Of a stretch of DNA of 64,000 nucleotides, positions 26,442 through 36,338 are shown in pieces (the stretch's first letter is position 1; each line of letters starts with the position of its first letter). The position numbers and the translations under genes were made by a program. The DNA comes from Typha latifolia (taxonomy: Eukaryota > Streptophyta > Magnoliopsida > Poales > Typhaceae): NCBI GenBank assembly GCA_019914945.1, contig CM034109.1, forward strand, positions 6,262,001 through 6,326,000. Reading direction: 5' to 3'. The notes under the pieces are model-generated. The model saw only the letters and a program-made list of their open reading frames with translations. It was not told where the DNA came from and did no database searches.

Positions 26442-29360
26442 AAGCATAAGGTTTTTACTACTCATGTAAGTAGCTAGATGAGAGTTCTTTGTGATATATT
26501 CTCGAGTTTTCGGATAACTAGTGGGTGAAAGTCGAATCAGTATTTCTGCGAATTAACTCAAGCCTCGGGACATGAATAAGTGCCTTTAGTTGTATGACAT
26601 CTACTATTTTTGCATGATGAATAAGATCCCTCTTCAAAGAGTGTGGTGCTCTGTATGTTTATGGGATGGATGTCATGGTATTCATTTATTCATCAAACAA
26701 AATTCACATTGATCATCATCAAAATCCACAAAGTTCCTAAACAAAGACAAAGCCCAGATCCATTGGACAAGGATAAATTAGCTTAAGGTCAAGATTGAGC
26801 AGATTTGATTTGATCATATGAAGCTCCATGATGTGATTTATTAGTATTAATTGTAGTCAGCAGTTAACTTTCATTTCCTGTCAAGACTATCAGGGTTTTT
26901 ACATTTTGTTCCTTTACCACATCTCTTTCTGAGATGTTTGCAATATCTAAAATTTTGAAATCAGTGGGATATGGGGCAAAAGTTGTCAGCTCATACATTT
27001 TCATTTCAAAAATACATATATTCAACTGATTATCATAAACTACAAAGAGCATATTTGGTCTTTTTATATTTAAACTAATTATTGTTGGGCAATTACAAGT
27101 AGGTCAGAACTATGGTTCAAGGAGATGCTTTTAATTTTAGCTCAACCATACTGAGATCAAATGTATATTTTGCATTTTAGGTATATTAGGGCTGGAAAAA
27201 TCAGGATCTCCACAGTACATCAATAATGTAGGGTGCAAATTTCCCTTCAGAGAGATGCACAGAACTTTGCTGCTTTGCTGTCTCACTGCTAACAAAATCA
27301 TAGTTCTGAAAGCTGAAAGTACAAATATGTTAAATATGATCATATAACAAACTCATCTTCACTTAAGATGGTATAAAATAGATGATACACTATGAGTAGC
27401 AGATATACCTGGCAATACAGTAACAAAATTAGCAAGTATTTGAGTGACGGCGCCGCTGCTGTTTGGCATAATGAAGCAGAATATTATACCTTGAGAAGAA
27501 AACAAGAATAGTATTACCTGGTGATCAAATGTGTGTTCTGGCATTAGTTTCTCAATAATTGACATGCATTGATGTAGGAATTATGGAGCACTATGAATGA
27601 CAAAGGACAGCCAAGAGGCTTATCAGGAAGAATGTTGGTGGTTTTAGAATCTCTGAAGGTTTGTTCTTCTCAATCACATGGTCTGTTCATTCTGTAGCAC
27701 TGCTGAAAGCTCAAAAAGAACTGTGCAGAGAGACCTATACAGGATTAGAATGTGAGGAAAATTTTGACTCTGAAACCTCGCATTATTGATTATTGCTGTT
27801 CGAACCCATCTAAATATGCTGAAAAGAAAATTTATGGTTGAAATTTCTATCCAAGAACTTCTAATAAGAAAAAGAATCTAGGAGATAGGATAGGTTTGGT
27901 TATCGTTTAATCTAAATCAGATCTATATGAAGTAGGTTCTGACCAAGATTTTTATTTTATTTTATATTTTTAAATTAATATACATTCAATTATTAAAAAA
28001 ATCAAGTGGGCGAAGTGATTTTTCTGTTTAAACTGATGACAATTTTTAAGATAAAAAGGGGCAAGGATGCCATTAACTTTGAATGAAAAATCTAATCGTT
28101 GTAACTTAGTCAAAAATTTACTGAGGCAAGATCAAGACCGGCATAAGGCAAGACTACAAACAAATTCAGATGATCTCTCATTTCTTTTGCTCTGTTTAGA
28201 TAATTAGATCTCGTGGCAGTACATTTTGCAATCTAACAGATGTAATGTAGTAAAAAATTTCATATATAAGCAGGAACTTGGTCAAGACTCTTTCAGAGTT
28301 TTCCCTTCACCCCCACCATTGTGGCTTTGTTCACTGAATGCCCAACATCCCATTTCCCATGATGTTAGAAGACTTACATATATTCACATCAGTCCACAGT
28401 TCTTCATGTTTCCATCAATTGCTACAGAAGAGCATTTGACCCAGGACTATGGGTGCATTGAAAATGGAAAATAATTTGATGTTGCTCACCAGATGAGGAA
28501 TTTGATCCTAAAAGAAAGCCCTCCCCTTATTTCTTGATCATGTGCCATATTGATAGCGTCACTTGGTGTGACGGTAAGTCTTGTTCCTCGTAATCATAGA
28601 TTCAAGTCTTATAATCAGTCTCCTCAAAAATGCGAATAAGGCTGCATATATTTCCCTTCCTATACTCGGTAGGCGGGGGAGCCTTTTCCGGCTTGATGCC
28701 CTATTACCCATATGGTACACCAACTATATATTGACTAAGGAAGAGAACAAAGTAGATGAAGAATCTATCTAGACCAGTATTATTGTCCAACAATAACTAA
28801 CTAATGCCTTAATGCACTTGGTGAAGTAAGAATAGTATATTTCATTGGGTCTCATATAGTGGAAGAAATGAATTCAGGCCCACAAGAACACATGCTCACA
28901 TGGCAAAGAACATGAAGGTGGTCCTTCTTGATGTCAAGAGGTTGCACTTGCTCCCAAAGCACCCTGATAATGGAAACAATAGTACCCAGAATAAATTACT
29001 CAGGACAGCATGATCAACATAGAAATGTTGAGGATTAGGACAAGTCAATATGTCAACAGAGCATTAGTAGATCTTGCTTAACTTGCTCTTCTGCAAATTA
29101 ACAAGAACCATAAAAAAAAAAAGAATAATGATCAACAAAATCACATTTCACCCTTAACTCAAGATCTTCCCTAAAGCCTAAGTTAATAAAGATTGGTGGA
29201 TTTATCTCTTAGATCTTAATAAACTGAGATATATTTCATTTTTAGTTTAGCATTCAGATTTTTAACCACCATAACAGGAGGTAAGCTAAGCTGCATCATC
29301 ATGATCCATGTAAAAGAGGTTTATAATGAAGTGAAAAATTTAAAGGCATCTTGTTACTTG
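26442..29360. other. G6PDH 3' region and intergenic space
   Basis: The G6PDH 3' untranslated region probably occupies the first few hundred bases; an AATAAG hexamer lies near 26620, but the cleavage site is not determined. The rest is AT-rich. Apart from a SINE at 28550-28715 I see no gene. Minus-strand frames at 26864-27565 read for 60-70 codons without recognisable domains. Confidence 0.6.
28550..28715 (+). mobile_element. tRNA-derived SINE (Au-SINE-like)
   Basis: The head has a pol III A-box-like stretch (TGGTGTGACGG, 28564-28574) and a B-box-like stretch (GATTCAAGTCT, 28609-28619; consensus GGTTCGANTCC) at tRNA-like spacing. The body reads GCGAATAAGGCTGCATATAT then GGCGGGGGAGCC. This matches in layout what I remember of the Au SINE body (GGCTGCGTACA ... 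GCGGGAGCC). Several mismatches show it is an old copy. The 3' end is approximate. Confidence 0.6.
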
Positions 29361-29366
29361 CTCACT

Positions 29367-29374
29367 TATAAATA
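29367..29374 (+). promoter_or_regulatory. TATA box of the 70-residue gene
   Basis: TATAAATA sits 91 bases upstream of the ATG at 29458. Initiation about 30 bases downstream would give a leader of about 60 bases. The TATA context is typical of regulated plant genes. Confidence 0.6.
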
Positions 29375-29457
29375 GGACAGAGCACTTGTTCTTTCCTACC
29401 CAAAACTAGCTAGTGCTTGTGAAGTATCCTTCTGAAGACTTGTAATCTAAGAACAAG

Positions 29458-29670
29458 ATGGTTTACAAGGCAGAGGAATCCAGATTTAGAAGACAGGAGG
29501 ATTCCATGAAGAAGGGAAAGGACCCAAAGCATGAGTTGGTGATGCTGCAGTGCAACAAAGGGAAGGCCTCCAAGTTCAAGAGGAGCTGCTATGGTGAAGA
29601 GGAAGATGGTGCTTCCTCTGCAATGCTTCTCATAGCCTGTATTGTTTTAGCTCCCCCTTCATCCATTTAG
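29458..29670 (+). CDS. Small basic plant protein of unknown function (70 aa)
   Basis: A single uninterrupted frame from ATG to TAG. It is preceded by a good TATA box and followed by an AATAAA at 29777. The N-terminal half is strongly basic and hydrophilic (FRRQEDSMKKGKDPKHE). The middle reads VMLQCNKGKASKFKRSC. An acidic patch (GEEEDGASS) then leads into a short hydrophobic tail (AMLLIACIVLAPPSSI). The arrangement SKFKRS ... (E/D)DGASSA(M/I)LL.ACI resembles, from memory, a plant-specific family of uncharacterised small proteins also found in rice and Arabidopsis. I cannot name a function. The hydrophobic stretch is only about 11 residues, too short for a confident transmembrane helix. There is no signal peptide. 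Being single-exon, compact and flanked by both core signals, it looks like a real gene rather than a chance frame. Confidence 0.7.
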   Translation: MVYKAEESRFRRQEDSMKKGKDPKHELVMLQCNKGKASKFKRSCYGEEEDGASSAMLLIACIVLAPPSSI

Positions 29671-29776
29671 GGGTCAAAGCTCCTTCTCTTGCTCATTGTA
29701 ACTATCAGTTCTGTTCTCAATCTTGTATATCTATCTCTTCTCCCTTTACTTGAATGGAAGGTTTTTTTAAATTGAT

Positions 29777-29782
29777 AATAAA
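29777..29782 (+). terminator. Polyadenylation signal of the 70-residue gene
   Basis: AATAAA lies 107 bases after the stop codon, following a T-rich near-upstream element. Confidence 0.5.
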
Positions 29783-29924
29783 AACAGAGCATTTTAGATA
29801 CTCTAAATGTAGCTCTTCCTACTGCTAAGGGGGTGAAGATTAAGAACTCGTCAGATTAACTCCGACTCGACTTGCTATGTCTAAATCATATTGAATACGG
29901 GTGCAAATGTGTTACCCCTTTCGG

Positions 29925-30330
29925 ATTCGGATCCGAATATAAGTTTATGCCTAGTTTAGTTTGTGTATAAAGTTTTGTAAAAATAACTTTAGGCATATTT
30001 TCTAAATAAAAATTATGTACATCTATAATTTTTCTTACATTTTATCCTCTCATTGTAAAACATAATAATTATCTCGAATAAATCTACATAAAAACTTATA
30101 TTTAATTACTAACTATAAATAAATATATTAATTATATTAAAAAATCTTGCTTAGAAAATGTATATAACTTTATTGCATCATCTACGTTTAATAAGGTTTT
30201 ACGTATAACTTATCCCTACCTTATATAATATGTATAAGTGAGTCTTAATTAATAATTAAATATCTCTAAAACCAAACTTCACCTTAAATAAAAAAAAATT
30301 AAAAAAAAAAAACCTGATTCGGATTCAGAT
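29925..30330. mobile_element. Nested MITE-like sequence upstream of the YqaJ gene
   Basis: An outer pair of related sequences (TTCGGATTCGGATCCGAAT at about 29920 and GATTCGGATTCAGATAAGG at about 30316) brackets an AT-rich block of about 350 bp. The ends of that block (CTAGTTTAGTTTGTG and, reversed, AAGGTGAAGTTTGGTTTT) are weakly inverted and Harbinger-like. Borders are approximate. Confidence 0.4.
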
Positions 30331-30337
30331 AAGGTTT

Positions 30338-30345
30338 TATATAAG
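30338..30345 (+). promoter_or_regulatory. Candidate TATA box of the YqaJ gene
   Basis: TATATAAG stands directly after the repeat-derived sequence. About 30 bases downstream begins a pyrimidine-rich, CCCACT-repeat-containing stretch that looks like a plant leader. Confidence 0.45.
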
Positions 30346-30403
30346 TCAGTCGGAGCACCTCCGACCTTCCTGCCTCTTCTCCTTCACCTTCCGTCCTTCC
30401 CCA

Positions 30404-30456
30404 ACCCACTCCCACTCCCACTCCCACTCCCACTACCCACTACCCACTACCCACTA
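30404..30456 (+). repeat. (CCCACT)n / (CCCACTA)n short tandem repeat
   Basis: Hexamer CCCACT repeats change into heptamer CCCACTA repeats within the presumed first leader exon of the YqaJ gene. Confidence 0.9.
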
Positions 30457-33400
30457 TTCACTGCCCTATCTTCACCTCAAGCCCTCAATCGTTACTTACT
30501 CATAATCGAAACCGAAAGCCCTATCTACTTATCAAGCCGCCTTTGAAATCCCAAAATCTCCACCCTACCTTTGCCATCTTCAACTCCTCCTCTGCAGCCA
30601 TCACCTCTCCGCCGTCATTGCCTCTCCGCCGCGTCACCAAGCTCCGCCTCCTCCCTCCTCGAGCTCGCCGTCACTGAGCTTCTTCGCCATCACCAACCTT
30701 GTAAGTAGATATTTCTATCAATACATAAAATTAATTATTCAGTTTGTCTACAATTAATATGTAATAGATGACATATCAGTTAAGGCTCTTCTTCTTGTCG
30801 GCGATTAGAGAACTCGTTAGTTTCTATCTTGCTTTTTTAAGGTTCAGTTTGTGTAGAGATTCAGATGCTAATTTTAGGGCATGGCTGTCTTCTCTCTGTT
30901 TTTAAGGAAACATCCTCGTTCCAAGATTATAGATATTGCTTAATATGCATTCTTTCTGGATAGTTGGGTGTTTTTATTCCTCTGTAAAATTGGGATATTG
31001 ATTTTTTTTTTTCTTTGAACTTGTGTTAATTTAATTTGTTGAAGTTAATGTGAACTTGTGTCTAGACTTTGTATTTGGACTTGTGTTAGTTTAATTTAAT
31101 TCTGCGGGCTTCTTGACGCCTCAGTATAGGTCACCTCTCCATAGTCCATCCCATCGAGCAGAGATGAGATGTGCGCAGCGGTAGTCTCACCTTCTCTCTA
31201 CTGCTATCTTCGACACTCTCAATTCAACGCTGACCACCTGTTTGACTATATTCCCCTTCGAAAAAGGCCTCCTTTTGCCTCCAGTAAAAGAATGCACGGC
31301 TCAAGCAGCGCCTCATGGCCTCGTTCAGGTACTAAAAGTCATGGCTTTTCTCTTATTTCTGATATGGATTTGCTTTATTTCCTTCCAAATTGTAGACTTT
31401 CAGCTTTTCTTGAGCTGTTTTTGGTGCACGAATGAGTTTAAAATGTCTTCCTTTTCTTTTACCTCATAGTGGCTCTCATTTATGTTCCATTTTGATCGCA
31501 ATTTATCTCATTATCTAGGATTCAACCCAATGCATCTGCTGTGATTGGTCAGTTATATCTAGGAAATTCCTTCCAGGAATACTGCAAATTGTAACACAAC
31601 ATCCTCCTTTTTCTTTTTGTCATTTCTGCTTACTGAGCATCGTCATCCAAGTATTGGAGGTTACTTTTGAGGTTTAGATTTTGGTCTTGTGAACTATGAT
31701 ATTCGTCCTTGAAATTCAAACTCAGTGTGAACTTTCTAGTTCACAACTTGTTGTATTATAACTGTGACCTTGGATAAGTTTTGAAAGAGTATTGTTGTCA
31801 GTCATCTGCAAGATATCTAGATAGCTTCAGACAGAAAATGTAAAAGTTTAATTTACATTAGATTTGATCTTGCATATATAAATCTACCACAAGTTTTAGC
31901 AAATTGTTTTGTACAAGGGAATAAAGGCATGGACCCTGACAATTCCTGTAATTCTTAATTAAAAAGAATATGATAAACAAGACTGACATGGTTGATGATG
32001 TCTATAGAAGAAGACAACCTTCTATTGTTATTTATCCAGACACTGAATTTGTCACAACTTTCCTAGCATTTTAGTGCATAATAAGAGAAGGAAGATGGAG
32101 AGCTCTCTGTCTTCTCTTAATATAAGGTGAATACTTGTGTTGTATAACATATATACTCATCGAATAGCTGAAGACCCTGACAAATTTGCAGCTGGATCAG
32201 ACAAAGTTTCAAGGAAAAAAAAAAGAATCTAAAATGCTTTTAGGTTCCACAAATTATTGAAGCATTATAGCAAGGCCCAAAATGCACTCTCTGCATCTAG
32301 GAATGTAAAGCCAGCAAACCGACATTCGATTAGACCTGATTTTTGAGATTTACCTGACCAAGTTATTGTGAGCTACTATAAACAATGGACAACATAACTT
32401 ACCTTCATCTTACACATCACACCCCATACTTTTTCCATTGACTTCCTAATGCGGATTTAGTTGTTGAAGCTTTGGGATGTATGATTTGGTTTAAAGTGAA
32501 ACTTAAGTGGCAATATATAACTTTATATAGTTGGTTGGATTATGTAGCCAGGGCTTCTAGCCCCCAATGATAATCAAGACTGATGAGGGAAAGTTTGATC
32601 TCCTTTAACTGTATTTGCAATGCGGTTCAAAAATGAAGACAAGACAATAAGAACAAGACATCTGGCAACCAGAAGGAAAGAGTTGAATAAAGGAACTCCT
32701 AGGTATTTGTTGATCTCAGATATAAAAGTTACATTCCCTATCTTGCTAGAAAATAGATCCTTTTTCCAATCAAACATTACCATACCAAATCCTCTTTCAA
32801 TATGTTCATACAAAAATCTGATTCACACTTCTTTCTCATCAACTTCTTTGCCATAATGCCATTTGATCCAATAGTGAGGAACTAATATGATAAAGCAGTG
32901 AAAAGCTATACAAGCTTATATTGATTATTGAGAAAATTGATTTTCTCCTTACTAGTTGCGTAGATAGAGTTGAATAGTGAACACTATGGGTAATGCAGGG
33001 ACTATGATTGAATCAATAAATTTAGTGTTTCATAAACATTGTTAAGAAGGAAAATAATACATTAATTTGGAATAACAGACTTCCTCAAGCCAACGAATGG
33101 AAGGATAAAGTAATTACTGCTTGCGCGTTGTGAATTACTGAAAGTGATCAAACTTAAGCTCCATTTTGGAGACTAAGCTCCATTTTGGAGACAAACTAAA
33201 CAACTGGAACTTGAAAAGAAAAGAAGAATGTGGTGTAGTATTAAGAAGGATTTTGTATTTGGCACAATTTTTGGTTATATCATGAAGTCGTGGAACTTAA
33301 ATGTGGAGAATAATTCTATGTGATCTCTGGGTATGCCAGGAATTCCTTTTAGCTGCTATATCATGAAGTTATGGAACTTACATGTGGAAAAATAATTATA

Positions 33401-34373
33401 GATGGTCTCATGGTATGCTATTTTCTTTTAAAAAAAACACAACGTGAGTACCTTATATTTGAAAGACTGGTAATATACTGCAGCATCTTACCTTGATCTC
33501 TAGTTTTATACTGTAAAGAATAGAAAATGAGGATTTGAGGAAATTCTTTTAGCTGAAATTAGGGAAGATTGGAATGATTTACAATTTCCTATCTATAGTT
33601 CTACTTTTTAGAGGTTGTTGTCTAAGCCAATGGATTTTCAAGAACTAGTTGATGTTCTAGCTACTAGGTAGCATGGATACTCCAAAAACAATTGTATCAA
33701 ATACGGATATGGGTCAGATAAACTCCAAATACATATCTGATACTTTTTTGGAGTATTCGGATTAAAAATAATTTATTTTAAATATTAGATAAATGTAGGA
33801 TTTGGCTGGATATGCTTAAGATATGGCAGGATACATTTCGAATACCTTTTTAAGTTTATTGGTTACATCGAGTCGATACTGGGTTAGTTAAATGGTTAAA
33901 CCTATTAAGCTATTAGTAGTGAGTGAGGGAAGAAAGAATTGGGCACGACCATTCTAATTTCCAAACTTATCGTGCTCCCTCCTCTTGATGATGCCTACTT
34001 CCTCCCTCGATGCTAGTCTTCCTCTCTCATTGATGCCTGCTTCTTTCCTCGATGACGCCTACTTCCTCCCTCGATGTTGACAGGCTTCTCAATCCCTCCA
34101 CTTCTCCTTCCTCCTCCTCTCCTCCCACTTAGAAGGCATCCTTTATCTATATCCATGCTTCATTGTTTGCCTATTATTTTTTCACAATCAACAAGTTCTC
34201 TATCAATTGAGTATTACTGGGAAAATTTTCCAGCAAAAGTATGATCCTAATCAAATAAGGAACTCGAATTTTCAATTTTTATAAATATGTGAGTTCATTT
34301 GTAATAGTTTTGTATGTATGTATTTGAAACACGAAGAGTTGTAACGTATCAATAAAGAAATGGAAAAATACCA

Positions 34374-34797
34374 AGGCCTTATTTACTTTAGGAATAACTG
34401 AATAAGAGCAATACTAGGATTGGTATTCTTATTTGTTATTCTCAAAATAAGGCATTTATTTTAGGAATAACTTTTTTTTATGCTCACTTGTATTATGTAT
34501 TAAGGGTATGATAATTATATTTGATGTGATATAAAGTGAAGGAAAAGATGAGAAAAACGATATTTGTCTTTTATGAAATTACAATAAATACCGTTTGATT
34601 TGATATAAAGTAAATTGATGAGATAGATATCAACGTAAATTGATAATTGGGTTAGTGTGGGATATAAAATATAATTTTGACTAATAGTGTTTATATTTTA
34701 GAATAAGGCTATTATGATATTTAGCTGTTATTTTAAAATAAGAGATTGTATTCTAAAATTTAAAAAAAAATAGTTATTCCTGAAATGAATGAGGGTA
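34374..34797. mobile_element. MITE with ~19-bp imperfect terminal inverted repeats
   Basis: The left end ATTTACTTTAGGAATAACT (34381-34399) matches the reverse complement of the right end, ATTCATTTCAGGAATAACT (34772-34790), at about 15 of 19 positions. The interior includes TGATAATTATATTTGATG, shared with the sequence near 50850. Non-coding, about 420 bp. Confidence 0.6.
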
Positions 34798-35429
34798 AAG
34801 GAATGAGAAATTTCTTTTATTTAGGACTAATCTATCTGGTCCCTTTTGATTATTGAAATACAAAGTTTAAAGTTTTAAACTAAAAGACTTCTTTGTATAA
34901 CAAGCTAGTGATGTTTCATTGGTAATTTCACATAGTTTGCTTCTTCCTAGATATCACAGATGTCTGGAAGTTTGGGTTCTAATGCTTTTCGTTAGCTGTA
35001 CTCTTTATCCAAGATGTTACTTGCAAAAGGCAAATACCTTTTTTGTCTGGCAACAAATAAAAGAGTCCACTATTGTTTCTTCTCACATCTTCTTTCTGTA
35101 TTTCGTTTGGTACAGGAAAGAAAGCTAAGCAACTATTTTTAGTGTTTATTCTTATTTGGAAGGTTGAAGGAAGGCGAATGATTATTGTTCTGAAATGCTT
35201 TTCTTTGCACTTTTAAGATGCTTTTCCCAACTCTAATTGATGAACTTCTTTGCAAATAACTTTCAAGCTTGTTATAACTTATTACTGTTTTGTCCAGCCT
35301 TCTTTTTATACTGCATACAAACCCATTTTATCTTGTCTCTTGTATCTGATCATTGAATCAGTCCATAATTTGGTTAGGACCCTCCAACCAAATCAGAAAG
35401 CCTGTGGCAACAGATCAACCTTCTTCGCA

Positions 35430-36338
35430 ATGACTCGTGCATGTTTCAACCATTCTAGACTTTTGTCAGCAAGACAAAAGTTTGAAGGCTACATCCCTCG
35501 AAGCTGCACTACATCGTCATCACAGGTGTCATCCCGTTCATCACCATTGGTTCTAAGTACATCAGCTCTAGTTGTGTCAGCCCACCTCACCTCGTCTGAT
35601 GTGCCCCAAAGATCCGAGGAATGGTTTGCTCTCCGGAAGGACAAGCTGACAACAAGCACGTTCAGCACTGCATTGGGCTTCTGGAGGGGCAATCGAAGGT
35701 CTGAGCTGTGGCATCAGAAAGTATTTGCATCAGAGGTTATCACATTTGAGGCAGCTGCCAAGGCTGCCATGGATTGGGGTGTCCTTCATGAATCTGCAGC
35801 CATAGATCAGTACAAGAGCATCACAGGCCGCGAGGTAAGCTTCTTAGGCTTTGCGATTCACACAGAGGCCAGCTTTGGGTGGCTTGGAGCATCACCTGAT
35901 GGAGTTCTAGGATGCTATCCTGATGGTGGGATTCTAGAGGTTAAGTGTCCCTATAACAAGGGAAAGCCTGAGCTCGCACTGCCATGGCAAGCCATGCCAT
36001 ATTATTACATGCCACAATTGCAGGGTCAGATGGAGATCATGAACCGTGACTGGGTTGATCTCTACTGCTGGACTCCAAATGGAAGCAGTCTTTTTCGGGT
36101 GCATCGAGACCGAGCTTATTGGGAACTCATCCATGGAATCCTTCATGATTTTTGGTGGGGAAATGTGGTACCAGCTAGGGAGGCATTCATGTCAGAGAAA
36201 GAAGTTGATGCTAGAGCCTACGAACCGAAGCCGAAGCACCGACTTACTGATTTAGTGGTTTTTAGAAGCAGGAAGTTGGCTACTGAAGCTAAGCTATTGT
36301 GCAAGGACATCGGGGGGCATGTGGAGTTCTTCAAATGA
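35430..36338 (+). CDS. YqaJ / lambda-exonuclease-like nuclease (PD-(D/E)XK fold)
   Basis: 302 residues from the ATG at 35430, in one coding exon. Residues 1-56 are rich in Arg and Ser with almost no acid, like a mitochondrial or plastid presequence. The YqaJ domain follows: SEEWFALRKDKLTTST (62-77, the conserved W...R entry motif), GVLHE (117-121), GASPDGVL (153-160) and ILEVKCP (168-174). Asp157 and Glu170-Val-Lys172 form the D...ExK active site, with Gln196/198/200 in the helix after it. The family cuts or resects DNA, as in phage-type recombination exonucleases. Plants carry nuclear homologues annotated as type II restriction-endonuclease-like proteins (Arabidopsis At1g67660 and At1g13810, from memory). 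All catalytic positions are present. The start is uncertain: the frame is open upstream and may join an ATG at 31169 by splicing. Organelle targeting is inferred from composition only. Confidence 0.88.
   Translation: MTRACFNHSRLLSARQKFEGYIPRSCTTSSSQVSSRSSPLVLSTSALVVSAHLTSSDVPQRSEEWFALRKDKLTTSTFSTALGFWRGNRRSELWHQKVFASEVITFEAAAKAAMDWGVLHESAAIDQYKSITGREVSFLGFAIHTEASFGWLGASPDGVLGCYPDGGILEVKCPYNKGKPELALPWQAMPYYYMPQLQGQMEIMNRDWVDLYCWTPNGSSLFRVHRDRAYWELIHGILHDFWWGNVVPAREAFMSEKEVDARAYEPKPKHRLTDLVVFRSRKLATEAKLLCKDIGGHVEFFK

Larger units (their letters stand above)
30365..35429 (+). other. Leader exons and long introns of the YqaJ gene
   Basis: A GC- and C-rich leader exon appears to end at about 30700 (CCAACCTT/gtaagtag). 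A second exon would run from an acceptor near 31123 to 31328 (CGTTCAG/gtacta). A third begins at 35362 after TTGAATCAG. The second exon contains an ATG at 31169 with 53 open codons whose phase joins the third exon in frame, so a longer protein is possible. An ATG at 31164 gives only a 6-codon upstream frame. The roughly 4 kb intron 31329-35361 is AT-rich and contains a MITE (34374-34797). Confidence 0.5.

Noticed and set aside
27130..27570. Minus-strand stretches that briefly look like exons (for example FIMPNSSGAVTQILANF)
   Set aside because: Splice-like sites do not join in phase, stops follow soon, and no family is recognisable.
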